Assembly (NCBI GenBank): GCA_008933995.1
Contig: WARS01000007.1
Coordinates: 8,983,676 to 9,047,675 of the forward strand
Direction of reading: 5' to 3'
DNA length: 64,000 bases
Source: Datnioides undecimradiatus
Lineage: Eukaryota > Chordata > Actinopteri > Lobotiformes > Datnioididae
Of this stretch, positions 57,831 through 64,000 are shown piece by piece. Within the stretch, counting starts at the first letter, position 1. Every line of letters begins with the position of its first letter. A program made the position numbers and the translations under genes. The notes beneath the pieces were generated by a model. The model ran no database searches. It saw only the letters and a list, made by a program, of their open reading frames with translations, and was not told the origin of the DNA.

Positions 57831-60155
57831 GGGACAAAATGTAGGTCAGACATTGAATTTTAGGCTGAAGATTTGGTTTAAGATTTGTGGGTTCGGGATT
57901 GCCAAGTAGTGACTAGCATGCGGGTAAGTTTTCAGAAAATAAATTTAAGTCAGCGTCAGTGTCGAAGACGTTTCTCCTCCGCCACTACATTCAGTCTGCC
58001 CTATATTGAGGCCGTTGGAGCCATACACAGTTTGAGAGGAAGCACCTCCACCTTCTCCACTTTGCTGTAAAAGAGTAAAAAGTCATTTTGTCATATGTGC
58101 ATTTAAGATGCTTCTAAAACAATCTAGCTTTAAGCATCATTAGAACATCATCTATCTGGTGCCTGGTCTGGTCTGATTTATGTCTGATTCAAGTAGGGTT
58201 AGAAAATCAACAGTACATCAGTTTACATAACGTTTCCATTTCTTTGTTACATTTATATTTATTTCTGTCTCGAAATTATCTTTATTATTACAGAATAAAC
58301 TAACAAGCGTGATGGGCTTCAGAAGTCCATCACAGCTCAGGACTACGGTACCGAATGAATCACCATTCATTAAAAATCAATTCAGGAGACAAACTGTGAA
58401 CTTGATGGCTGATCTTCAGTGTGTGTCGGGGTTTATTTATCAGCTCGGTAAAGAGAAACCTGTTATTGTGTCTGTGTTTCTGTCTGTCAGTGCCACTGTG
58501 ACGCACGACCGGGTGGAGACCATGTGACATCATTCCTCTGAGGGTTAAAGGGCGTTGCTGTGACACACTGTAGTCATAACGACGGGGTTTCACCTCCTCT
58601 GTGTTTGTGTGTTTGTGCGTGTGGCTCAGCATTAACACAGCAGAGGTGTGTGCTGCTGGTTTGAGTCACGTCTGACAGTTTAATTCCTGCCTGATGTCAT
58701 GAGAAAGTTTGTCTGTAAGAAAACAGGCAAACTTTAACTTTAACCCACAGACTGACCATCACACAACAACAAATGATACATTCATGTTTGAGATACGAAA
58801 AAGTATCCTGTAGTGTTTGTCAGCTAATCGTAGCTGTTATGTTCACACACATTACATTAAATAATGACAGACAATTGGTTATTATCTTCTGTGGAGCCCC
58901 TTCCAGCCATGCACCTGGGTACATTAATGTTCTGGCACATATTGGTCTCATGTTTGAATAAACGTACAAATCACTTTAACATAGAATCTGATGAAGCCGG
59001 ACCTGTGACATTTCTGTAACACTTCCAACATGACTCAAGTCTGATGCGTCATATTAAAATTAAAGCTTCAGCAGTACATCTTGTTCTGCCTTATTAAGAT
59101 CAGTGTCATACATTTATCATTTAATTATCTCCCATATTTACAAAAAATAAAATCAGTTTACTGAACCAGGAAGCACTGCGAGCCAGTGTGGAAGCTTCAT
59201 TTAAATGTAAGATTGTTCTCTGACATTAAAGGAAGCTCCTATCTCCCTCAAGACTTGTGTTCAGGGTCATGCTTCCCATACAGCATATGATATAGGAAAG
59301 TCCCATTTTCACATCTTGTCACTTATTACAGAGAATTCTGTATTATCAGGAATAAGTGACATTGAACAAAGTTAAAGAACAAACTGGTGCATCCATGAGG
59401 GTGATTAGAGTACTGAGAAGTAGGGTTGCTGCAGTATACCACAAAACAGGTACACAGGGGTTTGAAAACTGACATACATGGTGTTGAATTTTGCCATATT
59501 AATGTCAATAATTACACCTAGAAAAATCTGTGCAGGGTTCCTTGAATTAAGTCTCAGATCTTTTACAAGTTTTAAAATTCGTCTCTTTATATCATTATTT
59601 TGCCGTTCCACAGCAGTGGTAAATGTGTTGGGATGACAAAAAAACAAAACAAAACCCACCAAACAAATGCTACTGGCACCTCAGATTAACTGTTATGATT
59701 TAGACATACAGTGAGATCACAAGCAGACAGTATTTAAACATTTTTTGGGGACACAGATGAAAAATGCTTGATTTTTTTTATCTTTTCTGCTGCTGCAGGA
59801 AAGTGAAACTTAGCCATTTGCCTAACCAGAAGATGAAAACATGATACTGGGTTTGATTCCTGTAAGATACAATGACTGATATCATAAGTGTGCCTTTTTG
59901 GTCACTCTCTAGATGATGTAATAATAGAGCAAACAGATGGTACCCAGACCTCAATAACACGTCATGTTTGGTCAGCGCTCGTCCTCTTTAGTACAAAAAA
60001 ATCACTATATAAGTAAATATTAGATAAGTATTAAAGGAACAATGGACAGAAAAAAAGAAGAAACCAAATTGGACTCAGAAAGGGCCCAAAACAGGATTCA
60101 AATCTCAAGTTTTACGATTAATGTAAATATATGTGAACAAAAATGATGAATAATT

Positions 60156-60156
<1 letters not shown>

Positions 60157-60196
<40 letters not shown>

Positions 60197-60220
60197 CTGT
60201 GTGAGTGTGTGTGTCTGTGT
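60157..60220. repeat. (TG)n microsatellite
   Basis: A TG run of about 17 clean units, then interrupted TGTC/TGAG units. A separate CA/CG-rich stretch follows at about 60,306-60,340. Confidence 0.9.
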
Positions 60221-61827
60221 GTCACCCTAAGCCTTGTGGCTAATAATAATCTGAAGGTGCAGACAGTGTAACAAATCAACACTGAATATGTATGTCAACA
60301 ACAACGCGCACACACATACACACGTGCACACACGCGCACGCTAACATCTCTGTCAGTCAGTCATTTTGTTTGGGATTTGTCAGATTTAATTCAGGAACAT
60401 TAATCTGCTGCAAGACAAACTGCAGATGTGAAGTTTGCAGGAAGTGAAAGGGATATTTCTCAGGTAAGGCAGCTGATTGGTCAGAGCTCAAGCTGTTTCT
60501 TTTGGGGCCCTGACCAATCAGAGATCTCCCCAACTGAGGCAGCAATTTCCTGCATTAGCTGCGGTTCCTCTGCTGTCAATCATGTATTTTTCCAGCATAA
60601 CTGCAACTGTATTGACATAATTTGGAAAGTGCCCTTCTCTTAACAAATAAGATTTTTACTCCCCAGAGGTCAGCTACCCTCAAAATAAAAGTACTGCTTA
60701 ATTGACTACAGAAGCCATGTGCACCTAGACGGGCATCATGCTGCTCAGTGTTATTTTGGCTGCTCTGCCCTCCAACAGATAAAAACTACATAAAACTGGG
60801 TTAAGAAAATGTGTACAATCAGTTTTAAAAATGATTTTAATATATCTCATAGTAACAGAGGAGATGCAATGCTGCAGAGCAATATTGTGTTTTTGTGTTT
60901 TCACACTGCACATCACATCAGTGTGTATGCAAATTGAAACAGCTTGCCTTAACCCTGAACAGCCAAATACTTGAGGTTACTTTCTGAAGTATCCTACTTA
61001 AAATCTCCTCAGAAAACATGGCAGACTTCGTTACATCCATGCCTCTTGTATTTTGTCCTCTTAACTGTGTGTACAAAGGATACAATTCACACATTAACAG
61101 TAGAAGTAGTCTAGTGTATAACGTTTATAAAAACAGTGGCCTGATCCTTTAAAATGTGTCTGTGGTTTCAGTTCTTTCTGTTTCTCTCCGCTCTCACTCC
61201 CATTTCTGCTCCTCTTTGACGTTTTATTGACATGTTGTTGTGATTTTGTTGACGTGACCTCATTAATAACGATGAGCAGCTATTTGTTTTAGGCTTTTGG
61301 CCTGAAGTTTTTCTCTAAATATCATCTTCAACCTTGACTGACTAATTGTAGCTTAGTGGGCCGAGCTGCTCCATGATGACCTTTGACCTCCAGAATCAAA
61401 CAGACTGAGCGTGAAAATGGTTTGATGTTCACTGTTTTTCATAATCAATACCACAAATGACACAAAATAAATACACAACAGAGAGATTAAAATGATACAA
61501 AAGATCAATGTGGGAAATATAGGTAGAACATTTAAGTTATTAAATTAATCAAAATCATGATAGAACTATTATTGCATGTTCAGCCTGTAGAAATATTAAA
61601 ACACACAAAAAGACACAGAATTAAGTTTGTTTTTTGTTCTTGTTTAGAAAGACTCTCAGTGAAGGACAGCTCCTGTAAAGAAATAAAATCTGCTGTTGAT
61701 TCTGATTCTGACCTCTAGTTTGAAGATAAAACAACATGTAAGGCGTTAGTATTTTTAGACGAGCTGCGACCACAACTCTGGATGAAATTAGTTTATGGCT
61801 CCGTGAACGTGCACCCCCTCCCAATGC

Positions 61828-61859
61828 ACACACAAACACATACACACAGACATACCACC

Positions 61860-61890
<31 letters not shown>

Positions 61891-61892
61891 CA
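61828..61892. repeat. (CA)n microsatellite
   Basis: Interrupted CA/CATA units leading into a clean CA run at 61,868-61,892. Confidence 0.9.
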
Positions 61893-62596
61893 GAGTCAGC
61901 CCTGCACCGCTGGCCTCGTCCTGAGCGTGGCTCTGATCAGATCTGATCAGCTTCCGCTCAGCTTGCTCTCTCACAGCGTGAACACAAAGAGGCAGCAGCA
62001 TAAATTTCCTCGCCGTGTTTTTCTCTGTAATTTCATGCAGCAGAGCCGCTGCAGGGCCTTTTCCTCCAACATCCGTCCGTCTGACTGTCTGACCGTGCTT
62101 CCAGTCCCAGCTGAGCAGGTCGCAAGATGAACGTCAAGAGGTTTATCCAACATGAAGCTCAAGCCAGCCCACACTGACATCAGCGGAAACAAATAACAGT
62201 GCTTTAAAAATCCCATGATGAGATTGTTTCAACCTTCAAATTTTTTAGCTGAAAGCAAATGTTCAGCTTTTTAAAGCCTACTTAGCAGCTAATGGCCTGT
62301 TCCTTCAGACCCAGACTGTTCATGACTAGACTTTAAAAACTTCTCCACACAACAACTTCTGCCACTTTTCACGTGTTCAAACGAGTCCTACAAGGTGAGC
62401 GTCTTTGTGAGACTGTCTGAATATGTGCGCTGATTTGCATGATTGTTCCTTCCAAATCTCTATGACAGCAGCTTTTCTCTCTGCCTATGAAAGCAGTTTC
62501 CTTCAGATGTACACATTGTACACAGGTGTTGAAACCTTAAGTACCATTTTAGTTAGCTATGTGATTGAGGCTACCTGGACTGAGAGATAAATGTGA

Positions 62597-63060
62597 ATAG
62601 AATAGAATAGAATAGAATACTTTATTGTCATTGTTCAAGACAATAGAATTAAAGTGCAGTCCTGACAGTGCACAGAGTTAGCTATTATATCTTTTTAAGT
62701 ATTTAACATACATATTTTTTAATCACTACAGAAATCAGGACCAAGAACAAATATGTTTTCACATACAAGGAAGTATTTTTGTGCTTAACAGTCAAAATCA
62801 AAGTAGTGACAGAGAAGAAAAAACAATATAAAGATCTGTAAAGTGAATGGATAGTGCAAAATATTTTTTAGGTGGAAATAAATATGCAATATATAAACAC
62901 TATCTGACAATAAACACGTAACGAAACACGTAGTGAGCCACATGAGTCTGTGTAACTCTGTAGCTAACTTAATGCTGAATCTTTTTAATCTGACAGCTGT
63001 GGTTGATGTTGTATGGGTGGGGCTTCTTTACCAATATTTGTGTACAGGATGACACTGGTT
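62597..63060 (-). mobile_element. Reverse-oriented non-LTR element tail with (AATAG)n
   Basis: AATAGAATAGAATAGAATAG at 62,598 followed by TACTTTATTGTCATTGTTCA is the reverse complement of the common fish LINE/SINE terminus (ACAATGACAATAAAGTA, then a TATTC array). Sequence to about 63,060 is probably its untranslated tail. No coding part is present and the right boundary is approximate. Confidence 0.55.
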
Positions 63061-63100
63061 TAGACAATTGCTGAACACAGTCATCTTCAATGATGGGCGT

Positions 63101-63313
63101 CTAGTGGCCAGAGGAAATTCAGAAGCTCCTGGACGTCAGAGGACCCTGGCGTTCAGGCTTCTAGCAGTCAAAGGCCACTGGCAGCTGGGGAAACCTGGTG
63201 GTCAGATGCTCCTGGTGATCAGAGGACTCTGGCAGCCAGAGGCTTCTGGCAGTTAAAGGCTCTTGGTGGTCAGGGGACCCTAGTGGTCAGAGGCTTGTGG
63301 AGGTCAAAATCTT
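63101..63313. repeat. 17-bp minisatellite, about 12 copies
   Basis: Tandem variants of CTGGTGGTCAGAGGCTT. Most units are exactly 17 bases (for example CTGGTGATCAGAGGACT, CTGGCAGCCAGAGGCTT, CTAGTGGTCAGAGGCTT), with one 15-base unit and an irregular insert near the left end. A 62-codon open frame across it is a by-product of the repeat. Confidence 0.85.
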
Positions 63314-64000
63314 CTGGAATCTGGTCCATTATGTTCTAAGTAGTAATCCACCTTTGCCTCTGGTTGCCTCTGGGCATCTAGGGTTTAGTGCCTTGCTATA
63401 GGGTGCCTCTATGGTACTATTGGTGGCTTTACTCTACTCTGCTTCACTTTGTTTCTGTTTCCTTTTTACAAGTTTCCAGCCGGTGTTTGGCTTGGCTGCG
63501 TGGATTTATTTGGTGTCTGCAGATTGATCATACTGGTATGTATTTAACCTACTTAGGCAGAGAGCAAGCGCGCTAAGCTGAGCCCCCTGCAGGATTTAAC
63601 ATTTCCAACTGTCAGGACGAATTAACCGGCACTAATACCACTTTCATCCCTCGCTGGGTTTCTTCAGTGGAGTGACTCACAGCTCTGTAACGCTGAGCAG
63701 GAGAATGTTGGAGCATTTCTGAGAGTGATTCCTTTAAACATCCGTGTTGATTAGACTGTGATCTGTTCCCAGGGGCTTCAAGAAAAAAAAAAAGCATCGT
63801 GGATTGATTTAGGAAAAGACAATTATTAACCTGAAGTGTTTTTAATTACAGGAGACGTGTTATTTTCTTGGTAACACCTTTGATCATTCAAAAACACATG
63901 CTAGTCATTAAATCTGTTTGTAATATCAACAAAAAGTGTTAAGGGATGGTCAGTAATGATTTGTTGCAAGTGTGAGAGAATCATTCAATCCCCATTAAAG

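Larger units (their letters stand above)
53260..64000. other. Gene-poor 10.7-kb flank
   Basis: No recognisable gene on either strand. It could be plain intergenic sequence or an intron of a gene beyond the window edge. Listed separately are one weak candidate exon on the minus strand (54,673-54,765), a degenerate AT-rich repeat, several microsatellites, a LINE-like tail and a minisatellite. Confidence 0.6.

Overview
This is a vertebrate nuclear genomic window, almost certainly from a ray-finned (teleost, probably percomorph) fish. It has spliced genes with compact introns, very many (CA)n/(TG)n arrays, the 3' tail of a LINE family that is common in fish, and proteins close to but distinct from their mammalian orthologues. 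No prokaryotic, viral or CRISPR feature was seen.

Layout. 1-5.6 kb is gene-free and rich in microsatellites. 5.6-19.8 kb holds mbd2 on the minus strand (6 coding exons, 265 aa), a methyl-CpG-binding NuRD subunit. 23.2-27.9 kb holds las2, the C18orf54 homologue, on the plus strand (14 coding exons, 554 aa). 29.6-31.8 kb holds spag16 on the minus strand (3 coding exons, 574 aa), an axonemal central-pair WD-repeat protein. It converges on las2 and is divergent from wdr91. 33.5-43.4 kb holds wdr91 on the plus strand (17 coding exons, 756 aa), a Rab7 effector of endosome maturation. 44.7-45.7 kb holds an unrecognised two-exon gene for a 244-aa charged, low-complexity protein. 49.8-52.0 kb holds thap1 on the plus strand (3 exons, 221 aa), a THAP zinc-finger transcription factor. 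53.3-64 kb has no gene I can support; it holds microsatellites, a LINE-like tail, a 17-bp minisatellite and an AT-rich degenerate repeat.

The exon models were built by hand from splice signals, reading phase and family similarity. Every internal junction keeps phase and each coding sequence is a whole number of codons. mbd2 next to las2 matches human 18q21, which identifies the MBD gene as MBD2 rather than MBD3. As I recall, spag16, wdr91 and thap1 lie on three other human chromosomes, so the rest of the order looks fish-specific. The genes do not form one pathway.

No wholly new system is evident. The most notable signals are a short AT-AC (U12-type) intron in wdr91, two perfect RFX X-boxes just upstream of the ciliary gene spag16, two direct repeats of a TFEB/MITF-type M-box near the first exon of wdr91, microsatellites lying against splice sites in mbd2, las2 and wdr91, a candidate conserved element in an mbd2 intron, and a perfect 22-bp hairpin behind wdr91.
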